Below, one piece after another: positions 15,170 to 23,913 of a stretch of DNA of 64,000 nt; position 1 is the stretch's first letter, and every line of letters begins with the position of its first letter. The stretch is taken from positions 1 through 64,000 of the forward strand of contig NZ_JACXZS010000013.1 of the NCBI RefSeq assembly GCF_014779795.1. Reading direction: 5' to 3'. This DNA comes from Microbacterium helvum. GTDB lineage: Bacteria; Actinomycetota; Actinomycetes; Actinomycetales; Microbacteriaceae. The position numbers and the translations under genes were made by a program. The notes beneath the pieces are model-generated. The model was not told the origin of the DNA. It was given only the letters and a program-made list of their open reading frames with translations, and did not search any database.

Positions 15170-16915
15170 ATGCGCACTATCTACAAGCGCGCCCTCTTGG
15201 GCACGCTCATCGCCGGCGGCATCACGCTGCTCGGCGCGACGGTCGCGAACGCGGCCGAACCTCCCACCGACCCGGACCTGCTCTCGTCCGTGGTCGCCGA
15301 CGACGGACTCGTCGACTCCATCGTCGGCGACGGCATCGTCGACCCGCTGCTCGGCGACGACGGCGCTGCCGCGCCCGTGACCGATGCCGTCGCCGAAGTC
15401 GTCGACGGCGTGACCGGCACGACGGCCGGCACCGCGATCACCGAAGCCCTGACGGGCGACGACAGCGCGCTCAACGACGTCGTCGGCGACGGGGCGCTTG
15501 TCGAGGGCGGCACGGCAGGCAACCTCGCCGCCAACGGTGATGCGGTCCTGAACGACGTCGCCGCGGGCGACGTGCAGGCCGCGGTGACCGACCTCGGCAC
15601 CACCGTCGAAGACATCGGGTCGGACGTCGGCCAGACCGTCACCACGGCGGCCGCGAACGTCGACGACCAGGTCGTCGACGGTGTCGTGGCCGATGCCCTC
15701 GCCGACACCGCGGGCATCCTGGCAGGCGGTGATCCCGCTGCCGGCCTCGACACTCTCGTGCAGGACCTCGGCGACAACACCGCCGACGCGATCGACACGA
15801 GCGGTCTCGCGGAGGACGCGCTGGAGCAGACGCTCGAAGGCGGACCGACCGCGACGCCCGCCACGCCGGTCGACGACGCGGACGGTCTGCTGACCGGGCT
15901 GACCGAGGACGACGGGCTCGTCGACGGCCTCGTCGGCGACAGCGTGCTCGACCCGATCCTCGGCGAGGACGGTGCCCTCGAGCCCGTGACCGACGCCGTC
16001 GGCGACCTGCTCGACGGCGTGACCGACACGACCGCCGGGAGCGATCTGCTCGACGGCCTGCTCGGCGAGGACTCGGGCCTCAACGACGTCGTGGGCGACG
16101 GCATCCTCGTCGAGGGCGGACTCGTCGGCAACGCCGTCGACAACGCCGACAACACGATCGACGACCTGCTCGACGGCGATGTGGACGGCGTGGTCAACGA
16201 CCTCGGCACGACTGTCTCGGACCTCGGCTCGGACGTCGGCACCACGGTGACCAACGCGACCGAGAACACGGCCGACCAGGTCATCGACGGTCTCGTGAAC
16301 GATGCCCTCGGCGACGCCGGCACCATCGTCGACGAACTGCTCAACGGGGGCGACGTCGTGGGCGCGGTGACCGACACCGTGCAGCACGCGGGTGACAACC
16401 TGACCGATGCCGTCGACAACACGGGACTCGTGGACGACCTGCTGACCGACGTGCTGGGCGACACCGATCCGACCGATCCCACGGACCCGACCGATCCGAC
16501 GGACCCCACGGACCCGACCGATCCCACGGACCCGACGGACCCGACCGACCCGACCGATCCGACCGATCCGACGGACCCCACGGACCCGACCGATCCCACG
16601 GACCCGACTGACCCGACCGATCCGACCGATCCGACCGATCCGACGGACCCTGGCACGCCAGGAACCCCTGGAACGCCCGGCACCCCCGGAACCCCGGGAA
16701 CGCCCGGCACCCCCGGCACCCCCGGCACCCCGGGAGTGAACGGATCCAACGGTTCCAACGGTTCCCACGGCGCGACCGGCTCGGCGGCTGACGCCGGCTC
16801 GGCCACCGCACTCGCTGCGACAGGAGGGGCGGGCGCGTTCCCGTTCCTGCTGCTGGGACTCTCGCTCCTGGCGGCGGGCGCGTTCGCGCGCGCGTCGCGG
16901 CGACGCTCCGCGTGA
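15170..16915 (+). CDS. LAXTG-anchored acidic repeat surface protein
   Basis: 581 residues. A signal peptide ends near VANAAEP. Two homologous domains of about 185 residues follow, each starting with GLVDxxVGDxxxDPxLG and containing a TDLGTTV block. Next is a stalk of 21 TDP units, nine GTP (collagen-like) units and a short GSN-rich linker. The end is a sorting signal: LAATGG, a hydrophobic segment and an Arg-rich tail, matching the LAXTG motif used by class E sortases of high-GC Gram-positives. It should be covalently wall-attached. Repeat number is likely to vary between strains. The binding partner is unknown. AAGGGG precedes the ATG. Confidence 0.85.
   Translation: MRTIYKRALLGTLIAGGITLLGATVANAAEPPTDPDLLSSVVADDGLVDSIVGDGIVDPLLGDDGAAAPVTDAVAEVVDGVTGTTAGTAITEALTGDDSALNDVVGDGALVEGGTAGNLAANGDAVLNDVAAGDVQAAVTDLGTTVEDIGSDVGQTVTTAAANVDDQVVDGVVADALADTAGILAGGDPAAGLDTLVQDLGDNTADAIDTSGLAEDALEQTLEGGPTATPATPVDDADGLLTGLTEDDGLVDGLVGDSVLDPILGEDGALEPVTDAVGDLLDGVTDTTAGSDLLDGLLGEDSGLNDVVGDGILVEGGLVGNAVDNADNTIDDLLDGDVDGVVNDLGTTVSDLGSDVGTTVTNATENTADQVIDGLVNDALGDAGTIVDELLNGGDVVGAVTDTVQHAGDNLTDAVDNTGLVDDLLTDVLGDTDPTDPTDPTDPTDPTDPTDPTDPTDPTDPTDPTDPTDPTDPTDPTDPTDPTDPTDPTDPTDPGTPGTPGTPGTPGTPGTPGTPGTPGTPGVNGSNGSNGSHGATGSAADAGSATALAATGGAGAFPFLLLGLSLLAAGAFARASRRRSA
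16463..16732 (+). repeat. Coding tandem repeats: 21 x 9 bp (Thr-Asp-Pro) then 9 x 9 bp (Gly-Thr-Pro)
   Basis: The first array (16463-16651) varies only at third positions (ACC/ACG, GAT/GAC, CCG/CCC). The second (16652-16732) is (GGN ACN CCN)9. Both keep the reading frame, so slippage in multiples of nine bases would change stalk length without breaking the protein. Confidence 0.9.
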
Positions 16916-17075
16916 CCCGGCGGGGCAAGTCGACGTTCCCCAGACGCCCCTCGCCCCGACTCGCGTGAGCAGGCGGGAGGACCGCCCCCACCGGTCCTCC
17001 CGCCCCTGAACCGCCCTCGGCCGTGTGACCGGCTCTTGCCTGGACCGGCCGCGGCCGAGGGTGCCACACCGATCC

Positions 17076-17167
17076 CGGTTCGTATCGTCCGTCACTGCCT
17101 GGACCGGACGATACGAACCGAGATCCACCGAGCGGATGCTGCGACCCGGGGGGCTCGCAGCATCCGC
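17076..17167. repeat. Two adjacent perfect hairpins (16 bp and 13 bp stems)
   Basis: The first hairpin pairs 17076-17091 with 17105-17120 (CGGTTCGTATCGTCCG and its complement, 13-base loop). The second pairs 17132-17144 with 17155-17167 (GCGGATGCTGCGA and complement, 10-base loop). They lie in the 394-base gap between the surface protein and the acetyltransferase gene. The first arm is not GC-only, unlike the usual terminators here. Together they may terminate the upstream gene. The rest of the gap shows nothing else. Confidence 0.6.
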
Positions 17168-17309
17168 TCCGGCATGTCCTGCCAGAGCTCCCGCGGTCTG
17201 GGCGTCTTGTCCTCGCTCGCGCCTCGCTCCGCGGGGCGACCGGAAGCAGGGCGACCGGAAGCGGAGCGTCCGCGTTGCGCACCCCACCACGGGCAGCCAG
17301 AGTGGAGGG

Positions 17310-18584
17310 ATGCCGCCGCCTGAGCCGTACTCCCTCCAGCCCATCGGCGAGGACCGCCACGACGACGTCCTGCTGCTCGACGTCTGGGCGTTCCCGACCG
17401 GCGACACGGTCGAGGCGCTGCGCGACCTTCCCAGCCCACTGAGCTGGGACCGCACGTACGGCGTCGTCCATGCCGACGACCCGACGCTGCTCGCCGGTTT
17501 CCACGGCGCCTATCCGCTGCGTGCCTACCCCGTCCCCGGAGCCGAGGCGTCGTGCGGCTGGCTGACGTGGGTCGGTGTGCACCCGGCGCACCGGCGGCGC
17601 GGCATCCTTCGCGGCATGATCGAGCACCACTTCGCCGACTGCCTCGCGCACGGCGAGCCGATCTCGGGCCTCATGGCCGCCGAGACCCCGATCTACGGAC
17701 GCTTCGGGTACGGCATGGCCTCGACGCAGCTGAACCTCACCATCCCGCGCCGCGCGGCCCTGCGTCCGGTCGCGGGATCGGCGGATCTCGCCGTGACCCT
17801 GGAGGTGTGGGATGCCGCGGCCCACGGCGACCTCGTCGCCGGCATCCACCGCGACTATGCCCGCCTGCCCGCCGGCCTCGGCCGACCGGGCTGGGCGACG
17901 CGCGAGACGCCCGCGCAGCGCACCGCTCGCAACACCGACGCCCCGATCCACCGCGGCGGCAAGGAGGCGCTGCGCGTGCTGCTGGTGCGCGATGCCTCAG
18001 GCACGGCGATCGCGTACGCGACGTTCCGTCGGTCGAGCTCGTGGGAGCGCGCCGGCGCCGAAGGCACCGTGCACGTGCGCGAGGCCGTCGCGCTCACGGC
18101 TGCGGCCGCGCACCGCATGTGGTCGGTGCTGCTCGACCTCGACCTGACCAGCAAGGTGCAGATCGCGAACCTGCCTGTCGATGACCCGATCGTGACGCTG
18201 CTGGTCGACATCCGCCCCGCGCTGCCGGACTACCAGGACAACAGCTGGATCCGCATCCTCGACCTGCCGGCCGCCCTGTCGCAGCGCGCCTACGCGGGCG
18301 ACGTGGACCTCGTGCTCGAGGTGACCGACGCGATGCTGCCCGCCAATGCCGGCCGCTGGCGCGTGCGCGCCGAGGCATGGGGCCACGCCGAGGTGACCGC
18401 GTCCGAGGCTGAGCCCGACCTGATGCTCGACATCCGCGAGCTCGGCGCCGCGCACCTCGGTTCGGTGACGCTGTCGTCGCTCGCCCAGGCCGGCCTGGTC
18501 ACGGCGCGCACCCCCGAAGCGCTGCGCCAGGCCTCCGCGGCGTGGTCGTGGCCCGTCGCCGCCGGCGCGAACTGGATCTTCTGA
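17310..18584 (+). CDS. Eis-like GNAT N-acetyltransferase
   Basis: 424 residues. The N-terminal GNAT domain has the acetyl-CoA loop VGVHPAHRRRGILRGMIEHH near residues 89-108, followed by ETPIYGRFGYG. A central second GNAT-like fold and a C-terminal SCP2-like domain complete the three-domain Eis architecture, and the protein ends in Phe, whose carboxylate is catalytic in mycobacterial Eis. Those enzymes acetylate aminoglycosides and other amines; the natural substrate here is unknown. The ATG at 17310 directly follows GGAGGG, which is closer than ideal, so the true start may be slightly different. It is a single gene with no operon partners. Confidence 0.85.
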   Translation: MPPPEPYSLQPIGEDRHDDVLLLDVWAFPTGDTVEALRDLPSPLSWDRTYGVVHADDPTLLAGFHGAYPLRAYPVPGAEASCGWLTWVGVHPAHRRRGILRGMIEHHFADCLAHGEPISGLMAAETPIYGRFGYGMASTQLNLTIPRRAALRPVAGSADLAVTLEVWDAAAHGDLVAGIHRDYARLPAGLGRPGWATRETPAQRTARNTDAPIHRGGKEALRVLLVRDASGTAIAYATFRRSSSWERAGAEGTVHVREAVALTAAAAHRMWSVLLDLDLTSKVQIANLPVDDPIVTLLVDIRPALPDYQDNSWIRILDLPAALSQRAYAGDVDLVLEVTDAMLPANAGRWRVRAEAWGHAEVTASEAEPDLMLDIRELGAAHLGSVTLSSLAQAGLVTARTPEALRQASAAWSWPVAAGANWIF

Positions 18585-18697
18585 CGGCCCCGGCCGCCGG
18601 CATCCCACCCTCCCCCGCGAGACGCCACACCCTGACAGGAGCCGCCACACTCCACGCGACGAAGTGCGGCGTCGCGTGCAGGAATGCGGCGCCTGGC

Positions 18698-18743
18698 CCG
18701 GAAGCGGGCCGGAAGCGGGCCGGAAGCGACCCGGAAGCGGGCC
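18698..18743. repeat. 11-bp tandem repeat (CCGGAAGCGGG), about four copies
   Basis: Four near-identical units lie between the convergent acetyltransferase and rplI genes; the third carries a changed end (CGGAAGCGACC). Similar CGACCGGAAGC units occur near 17236-17262. There is no coding sign. It may be replication slippage in a GC-rich spacer. Confidence 0.6.
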
Positions 18744-18750
18744 GAAACGA

Positions 18751-18798
18751 CGGATGCCGCGGCCCTGACCTTCGAGAAGGTCGGGGCCGCGGCATCCG
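18751..18798 (-). terminator. Terminator hairpin of the rpsF-rplI operon
   Basis: A 20-bp stem (18751-18770 with 18779-18798, one G-T wobble) with an eight-base loop lies 13 bases beyond the rplI stop. On the transcribed minus strand it is followed by a short TCGTTT stretch. The arms begin and end with CGGATGCC and GGCATCCG. Confidence 0.75.
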
Positions 18799-18811
18799 AT
18801 CCGCGCCAGGA

Positions 18812-19264
18812 TTACTTGGCGGCGACCACCTGCAGGGTGATCACGGCGGTGAGGTCGTCACGCAGGCGAACGGTCGCCTCGTGCTCGCCCACCGACTTGA
18901 TCGGCGAGGTGATGTGGATCTTGCGCTTGTCGAGCTCGCCGAGACCGGCGGCCTTGACCGCGTCGGCCACGTCGACGGTCTTGACCGCACCGAACAGGCG
19001 GCCCTCGGCGCCGGCCTTGACGGCCAGGCGGACCTTGTTGGTCTCGAGGTTGTTCTTGAGCGCCACAGCCTCTTCGTGGTCGTGGATCGCGCGGGCGTCG
19101 CGGGCGGCGCGGATCGACGCCACCTGCTTCTCGCCACCGCGGGTCCACGCGACCGCGAAGCCCTGGGGGATGAGGTAGTTGCGGGCGTACCCGTTCTTGA
19201 CCTCGACAACATCACCGGCGCTGCCGAGCCCGGCGACCTCGTTCGTGAGAATGAGCTTTGCCAT
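18812..19264 (-). CDS. rplI: 50S ribosomal protein L9
   Basis: 150 residues, full length for L9. The N-terminal rRNA-binding domain shows [21 protein letters not shown] with the invariant GDVVxVKxGYxRNYLxP pattern. A central helix links to the C-terminal domain ending ITLQVVAAK. It binds 23S rRNA near the L1 stalk and helps frame maintenance. It is the last gene of the rpsF-ssb-rpsR-rplI operon, 11 bases after rpsR. Confidence 0.97.
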   Translation of the reverse strand: MAKLILTNEVAGLGSAGDVVEVKNGYARNYLIPQGFAVAWTRGGEKQVASIRAARDARAIHDHEEAVALKNNLETNKVRLAVKAGAEGRLFGAVKTVDVADAVKAAGLGELDKRKIHITSPIKSVGEHEATVRLRDDLTAVITLQVVAAK

Positions 19265-19275
19265 GTGGGTACTCC

Positions 19276-19530
19276 TTAGCGGCCAGCGCCGGCGTAAGGC
19301 AGGAGCGCCATTTCGCGCGCGTTCTTGATCGCCTTGGCGATCAGACGCTGCTCCTGCACCGAGACACCGGTGATACGACGGGCGCGGATCTTCCCGCGCT
19401 CCGAGATGAACTTGCGGAGGGTGGCGACGTCCTTGTAGTCGATGACGCCGACACGGATCGCCTTCGCGGGAGCGGCGTTCTTCGCGCCCTTCCGCGGCTT
19501 CCGACGGTCGCCGGTTGCCTTTCCAGCCAT
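19276..19530 (-). CDS. rpsR: 30S ribosomal protein S18
   Basis: 84 residues. The family core is clear: [48 protein letters not shown]. It binds 16S rRNA as a pair with S6, whose gene opens this operon. The N-terminal extension is rich in Lys/Arg, and no Cys zinc ligands are present (the zinc-free form). A perfect 12-bp hairpin lies between it and ssb. Confidence 0.97.
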   Translation of the reverse strand: MAGKATGDRRKPRKGAKNAAPAKAIRVGVIDYKDVATLRKFISERGKIRARRITGVSVQEQRLIAKAIKNAREMALLPYAGAGR

Positions 19531-19554
19531 GGTGTTTCCTTAGTTTTCTTCGAT

Positions 19555-19579
19555 CGGATGCCTGGGCCCCAGGCATCCG
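19555..19579. repeat. Perfect 12-bp hairpin between ssb and rpsR
   Basis: CGGATGCCTGGG pairs with CCCAGGCATCCG around a single central base. It lies inside the ribosomal operon, 24 bases before the S18 start, so it is more likely a processing or attenuation structure than a full terminator. Confidence 0.6.
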
Positions 19580-19595
19580 GAATCTGTATCTGAGA

Positions 19596-20120
19596 TCAGA
19601 ACGGGGTGTCGTCGCCGTAGGCGCCCGGAGCCGCCCACGCGTCGCCGCCGCCGCCGTTCGAGGAGCCGGGCGTCGACCACGGCTCGTCGGCGACCTGTGC
19701 CGGGCGCGACTGACCGCCGCCACCGCCGAAGCTTCCGCCGCCACCGCCGGAGCCGCCCGCGGCGCGGGTGACCGAAGCGGTCGCGTAGCGCAGCGACGGG
19801 CCGATCTCGTCGACCTCGAGCTCGATCGCGGTGCGGTTGTTGCCCTCGCGGTCCTGGTAGCTGCGCTGCTTGAGGCGGCCGGTCGCGATGACCCGCATGC
19901 CCTTGGTCAGCGAGCCGGCCACGTGTTCGGCGAACTCACGCCACACGCTCGCGCGGAGGAACAGCGCTTCGCCGTCCTTCCACTCGTTGCTCTGACGGTC
20001 GAAGTTGCGGGGCGTCGACGCGATCGTGAAGTTCGCGACGGGGAGGCCGTTCTGCGTGTAACGCAGCTCGGGATCAGCCGTGAGGTTGCCCACGACGGTG
20101 ATGATCGTCTCGCCGGCCAT
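19596..20120 (-). CDS. ssb: Single-stranded DNA-binding protein
   Basis: 174 residues. An OB fold occupies about 1-115 ([43 protein letters not shown]). A flexible Gly-rich linker follows, and the acidic C-terminal tip ends DDTPF, the docking tail for replication and repair partners (DDIPF in E. coli). It lies five bases after rpsF. It works with DnaB at the fork, and the shared locus reflects that. No unusual features. Confidence 0.96.
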   Translation of the reverse strand: MAGETIITVVGNLTADPELRYTQNGLPVANFTIASTPRNFDRQSNEWKDGEALFLRASVWREFAEHVAGSLTKGMRVIATGRLKQRSYQDREGNNRTAIELEVDEIGPSLRYATASVTRAAGGSGGGGGSFGGGGGQSRPAQVADEPWSTPGSSNGGGGDAWAAPGAYGDDTPF

Positions 20121-20125
20121 CTGCC

Positions 20126-20494
20126 TTATGCCTTCGCAGCCTTGGCGGTCTTGCGGGCGGCACGCTCGTCGGCACGCTGCTTCTCGGACGCGATCATGGC
20201 GATCGCCTCTTCGGCGCGGAGCACCTTGGTGCGCATGATGCGCTCGTCGAGGTTCAGCTGACGGTCGAGCTCCTGCGTGGTCGCAGCGGTCGCCGTGAAG
20301 TTGACGACGGCGTAGATGCCCTCGTTCTTCTTCTGGATCTCGTACGCAAGACGGCGCTTGCCCCAGATGTCGATGTTCTCGATGGTGCCGCCGTCGGTCG
20401 TGATGACCTTCAGGAACTTGTCGAGGTTGGCGCCGACCTGGCGCTCGTCGATCTCAGGGTTCAGGATGACCATGAGTTCGTACTGGTGCGTCAC
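20126..20494 (-). CDS. rpsF: 30S ribosomal protein S6
   Basis: 122 residues, with [13 protein letters not shown] at the N-terminus and [23 protein letters not shown] in the core. It pairs with S18 on the 30S platform. The start is GTG at 20494, preceded by a near-perfect AAGGAGGT seven bases upstream, indicating strong translation. The C-terminal tail is Ala/Lys-rich. It is the first gene of the operon; the promoter lies in 20544-20640. Confidence 0.96.
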   Translation of the reverse strand: MTHQYELMVILNPEIDERQVGANLDKFLKVITTDGGTIENIDIWGKRRLAYEIQKKNEGIYAVVNFTATAATTQELDRQLNLDERIMRTKVLRAEEAIAMIASEKQRADERAARKTAKAAKA

Positions 20495-20520
20495 TAACCC
20501 ACCTCCTTCGGACTAGAACG

Positions 20521-20543
20521 GCTGTCGGGCATTTCCCGGCAGC
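20521..20543 (-). promoter_or_regulatory. Hairpin in the rpsF leader
   Basis: On the minus strand GCTGCCGGG pairs with CCCGACAGC (one mismatch) around AAATG, 26 bases upstream of the S6 start. rpsF leaders in other bacteria carry an S6:S18-binding autoregulatory structure. I cannot see its conserved bulge clearly here, so the role is a guess. Confidence 0.4.
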
Positions 20544-20646
20544 AGGAGGGTGTGTTTGCACGTCGTCCGATAGGCGCGCGGGTGCGCACTCACACGGACA
20601 ACCCTCCTATGGTACCGGATGCCGCAACGGGCGCCGAATCGGCCCG

Positions 20647-21846
20647 TCAGTGGAACGCGTTCAGCCCGGTCAGGTGCTGGCCGAGGATGAGGGTGTGCAC
20701 CTCGTCGGTGCCCTCATAGGTGCGCACCGACTCCAGGTTCGCGGCGTGACGGATCGGGGAGTTCTGCAGCAGCACGCCCTCGCCGCCCAGGATCGTGCGG
20801 GCCTCGCGGGCGATCGCGATGGCCTCGCGCACGTTGTTGAGCTTGCCGAGCGAGACCATCGCGGGGGTCAGGGTTCCGGCATCCTTCGCGCGTCCGAGCT
20901 GCAGCGCGAGCAGCGCGCCCTTCTGCAGCTCGACGACCATGTCGACGAGCTTGCGCTGCGTCAGCTGGAACCCGGCGACCTTCCGCCCGAACTGCTCCCG
21001 CCGCAGCGCATGCTGCAGCGCCGTCTCGTAGCTGTCGCGCGCCGCGCCGAGCGCGCCCCACACGATGCCGTAGCGGGCCTCGTTCAGCGCCGAGAACGGC
21101 CCGCGCAGTCCGCGCGCGCCCGGAAGAAGAGTGGATGCCGCCACCCGCACCCGATCGAAGGTCAGCTGCGTCTGCACCGACGCCCGCATCGACCCCTTCG
21201 GCTCGAGCACGGCGATGTCGAGCCCCGGCGCATCGGTGGGCACGAGGAAGCCGCGCACGCCCTCGTCGGTCTGCGCCCACACGACGACGAGCTGCGCGAT
21301 CGAGGCGAGGCCGATCCAGCGCTTGGCGCCCTCGATGATCCAGTCCGAGCCGTCACGGCGCGCGAACGTCGTCATGCTCGCCGGGTCGGAGCCCGCACCC
21401 GGCTCGGTGAGCGCGAAGCTGCCGATGACCTCGCCCGCGGCCATGCGCGGCAGCCACTCCTGCTTCTGCTCGTCAGACCCCCAGCGGTGGATCGACCCCA
21501 TCGCGAGCGACCCCTGCACCGAGACGAACGTCCGGATGCCGGAGTCGCCGGCCTCCAGCTCCAGCGCCGCCAGGCCGTACTCGACGGCACTGGCGTGACG
21601 GCATCCATATCCCTCCAACGTCATGCCGAGCACGCCCAGGCGTCCGAGAGCGGGGGCGAGCTCCGTGGGGAAGACGCCCCGGTCGAACCAGTCCGCGATG
21701 TGCGGACGGATCTCGGCGTCGACGAACGAGCGCACGCCGTCGCGGGTCTCGCGCTCGGCCGGGCTCAGCAGCGCGTCGATGCCGAGGACGTCGGAGGCCG
21801 CACGCAGGGCGTCGAGGTCGTCGGGGTCATGAGCGACATCGGTCAT
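20647..21846 (-). CDS. Acyl-CoA dehydrogenase, glutaryl-CoA dehydrogenase-like
   Basis: 399 residues, typical length. Family blocks are visible: the FAD-binding region FALTEPGAGSDPASM near 143-157, EGAKRWIG, and the catalytic base E378 in YEGTDEVH near the C-terminus, the GCDH-like position. The YEGTxxxHxLILG end is close to glutaryl-CoA dehydrogenases, which oxidise and decarboxylate glutaryl-CoA in lysine and tryptophan breakdown. The chain length and decarboxylation cannot be settled from sequence, so a general short-chain acyl-CoA dehydrogenase is the alternative. It stands alone and is divergent from the next gene, with 32 bases between the two starts. Confidence 0.85.
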   Translation of the reverse strand: MTDVAHDPDDLDALRAASDVLGIDALLSPAERETRDGVRSFVDAEIRPHIADWFDRGVFPTELAPALGRLGVLGMTLEGYGCRHASAVEYGLAALELEAGDSGIRTFVSVQGSLAMGSIHRWGSDEQKQEWLPRMAAGEVIGSFALTEPGAGSDPASMTTFARRDGSDWIIEGAKRWIGLASIAQLVVVWAQTDEGVRGFLVPTDAPGLDIAVLEPKGSMRASVQTQLTFDRVRVAASTLLPGARGLRGPFSALNEARYGIVWGALGAARDSYETALQHALRREQFGRKVAGFQLTQRKLVDMVVELQKGALLALQLGRAKDAGTLTPAMVSLGKLNNVREAIAIAREARTILGGEGVLLQNSPIRHAANLESVRTYEGTDEVHTLILGQHLTGLNAFH

Positions 21847-21878
21847 GGCCTCGATTCTGCCCCGGGTAGCGTGTGCGC

Positions 21879-22877
21879 ATGGAGTGGACCGGCGACACCG
21901 CAGCGGGAGACTGGCTGCGCCAGGACATCGATCAGCCGTGGCGCGGGACGATGAACGACATCGTGCCTCGCGGGTTCGAGGGGTACGCCCGGGTGTTCCA
22001 CCGCTCGACGCGCGAGCGCCCCGTGGGGCGGCCCTGGCCGGCCGAGCCGTATGAGCGGCACCGCGCCGAGTGGGACGCGGTCATGCACGGCGACATCGAC
22101 GTCGAACCGGCGCGCTGGGCCGACGCCGCAGCGGCGTTCGGCACGACGATGCACGCGGGCGCGCAGTGGAACCGGCTCGTACGGGGCGACTTCCGCGCCC
22201 GCGGCGTAGAGCCGCTCGACGGTGACGGCTGGCGCTACTCCGAACCGCGCGAGGGATGCCTCGACCCCGAGTCCGTCGCGGCGCTCGCGGCCGTGGCGGC
22301 CGAGTACACGACGACCCCCGACGACGCATACGTGGCGGTGTGGGAAGGATGGGGCGGGCTCGTCGGATCGTTCGGTCCGGCGCCGACGGCAGCACTCGCC
22401 GTATCGGAGCCGCAGCTCGCCGACAACGAGATGGAGTGGGTGTCGCTCGAAGAGCACCATCGCCGGATGCTCGGATTCGCGGTCACCGACCCGTTCAACA
22501 ACGTCTTCCGCAAGCCGGTGTGGCGGCCCGGCCGGCTCTCGGACGAGATCTCGCGGGCAGTGATGGACGGCGCGCGGCTCGACCTGCCAGGTCGTCCGCA
22601 CGTGCTGTTCCGGGCTCGGCTCGACGAGCTCGCGACGCCGGAATGGGCGACGCGCGTGCCCTGGGCCGACCAGACGCCCGAGTGGACGGCATCCCCGAGC
22701 TGGATCTGGCCCTCCGACCACGCCTTCGCGATCGCGAGCGAGATCGACTGGGACTCGACGATCGTCGCGGGCTCGAACGCGTTCGTGCGCGCCGTGTGCG
22801 CGCACCCCGGGCTGGAGGCGCTGCCGATCCGCGAAGGCACGATGCTCACCTGGGACTCCGACGACCTCAACCGCTGA
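21879..22877 (+). CDS. Conserved hypothetical protein
   Basis: 332 residues, soluble, Trp-rich and acidic. I know no domain for it. It opens GDWLRQDIDQPWRGTMNDIVPRGFEGYARVFH and ends with a block rich in aromatic and acidic residues (WIWPSDHAFAIASEIDWD). The pattern of conserved-looking Trp/Asp segments is that of a single globular domain. The ATG at 21879 follows GTGTGCGC without a good ribosome binding site; transcription may be leaderless. It lies divergent from the acyl-CoA dehydrogenase and convergent with the next membrane protein. Function unknown. Confidence 0.7.
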   Translation: MEWTGDTAAGDWLRQDIDQPWRGTMNDIVPRGFEGYARVFHRSTRERPVGRPWPAEPYERHRAEWDAVMHGDIDVEPARWADAAAAFGTTMHAGAQWNRLVRGDFRARGVEPLDGDGWRYSEPREGCLDPESVAALAAVAAEYTTTPDDAYVAVWEGWGGLVGSFGPAPTAALAVSEPQLADNEMEWVSLEEHHRRMLGFAVTDPFNNVFRKPVWRPGRLSDEISRAVMDGARLDLPGRPHVLFRARLDELATPEWATRVPWADQTPEWTASPSWIWPSDHAFAIASEIDWDSTIVAGSNAFVRAVCAHPGLEALPIREGTMLTWDSDDLNR

Positions 22878-22923
22878 TCCGCCGGACGTTGAGCGACACT
22901 TCGACTCCAGGCGGCGGATCCGC

Positions 22924-23730
22924 TCAACGACCAGGAGGGGGGTCAGCGGGGCGACCCGCTGCGTGCACTCGCGGGCGGGACACGACCCAGCTCGCCAGCA
23001 GCTGCGCGCCGATCGCGGCGCCCACGCCGACGACGAAGGCGAACCAGCCCCACGGCAGCACCGCGACGGCGACCACGACGCAGAAGGTCGCGAGGCCCAC
23101 CATGCCGGTGAGCGCACCGGCGAGGGTCGCGCGCACGTGCGCTGCACCGGCCTGGGCGTGCACGAACGCCGCGATGATGCTGACGCCGATCGGGAAGGGC
23201 GCGAGCGCCCCCGTCCAGAACGGTCCGAGCACACCTGCCGCCGAGGTCACGGCGAGCACGAGACCGCCGGTCGCGACGGCGCGGGCGGCGAGGTCCCACC
23301 GGGGCGGCGCCGGCGCCGGGGGCAGGTCCGCCTCGGCCGGCGGCAGCAGCGATCCTGCCGTCGCGATCGCGGCCAGGGCGACCCCGAACGCGACGACCGG
23401 CGCCAACGAGACGGCGGAGGTGGCGGCATCCATCCCCAGCACGACGACCCAGCCGATGAGCAGCGTCAGTGCCCACGGCAGGCGGCGCGCGACCCACGCG
23501 TAGACGAGGGCGAAGGCGGCGAGCGCGGCAACGCCGGTGAGGGATGCCGTCGCCGCATGGCTCGTGAACACGGCGCCGTGCTGCACGAACACGATGAAGA
23601 GGATGGGACCGGCCACCACCGGCTGGCCGATCAGGATCCCCGCGACGCCCGGACCCCAGCGACGGCCTGCGAGTGTCGAGGCCACCACGAGCGCCGGTGC
23701 GAGCAGGAGTTTGAGAAGCAGTGTCTCCAC
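22924..23730 (-). CDS. Integral membrane protein, unknown function
   Basis: 268 residues with about eight hydrophobic segments, starting with LLLKLLLAPALVVASTLAGRR and ending near WFAFVVGVGAAIGAQLLASWVV. GVAGILIGQPVVAGP near residues 28-42 is a conserved-looking motif between the first two helices. The middle carries a short Pro/Ala-rich loop (residues 130-145). No transporter signature or ligand-binding motif is recognisable. It may be a small-molecule permease, but that is only a guess from topology. It is a single gene on the minus strand, with its promoter within the 183-base divergent gap shared with the SGNH hydrolase. Confidence 0.7.
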   Translation of the reverse strand: METLLLKLLLAPALVVASTLAGRRWGPGVAGILIGQPVVAGPILFIVFVQHGAVFTSHAATASLTGVAALAAFALVYAWVARRLPWALTLLIGWVVVLGMDAATSAVSLAPVVAFGVALAAIATAGSLLPPAEADLPPAPAPPRWDLAARAVATGGLVLAVTSAAGVLGPFWTGALAPFPIGVSIIAAFVHAQAGAAHVRATLAGALTGMVGLATFCVVVAVAVLPWGWFAFVVGVGAAIGAQLLASWVVSRPRVHAAGRPADPPPGR

Positions 23731-23864
23731 TTGCAGTCAGTATTCCAGCGGCCGACGTGTCGCCGTGTGCACGTTACTCGCCACGAATGCCCTGAAGGCG
23801 ATAAGTTCGCGACGACAGCCTCGGGTGTTCCGGCGGCGGCGCGGGTCACTGGGGACCCCGCAAG

Positions 23865-23879
23865 CGATTATCGATTATG
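23865..23879 (+). promoter_or_regulatory. Candidate GntR operator upstream of the SGNH hydrolase-GntR pair
   Basis: CGATTATCGATTATG ends 34 bases before the SGNH hydrolase start. Its first 13 bases are identical to the site upstream of the fucose sugar-binding protein at 46540-46552. It is AT-rich in a GC-rich setting and contains the palindrome ATCGAT. Its position suits autoregulation by the GntR protein two genes downstream. Confidence 0.55.
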
Positions 23880-23913
23880 CTGACGGAACACGCTCCAACG
23901 ATGGGAAGAACGG

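Noticed and set aside
16463-16732. CRISPR-like periodicity
   Set aside because: The nine-base units are continuous codons without spacers and encode TDP and GTP repeats in frame.
14285-17455. A 1056-codon open frame on the minus strand opposite the surface proteins
   Set aside because: It is the antisense of repeat-rich, GC-rich genes; the product is low-complexity Arg/Val/Gly and the plus-strand genes have signal peptides and an LAXTG anchor.
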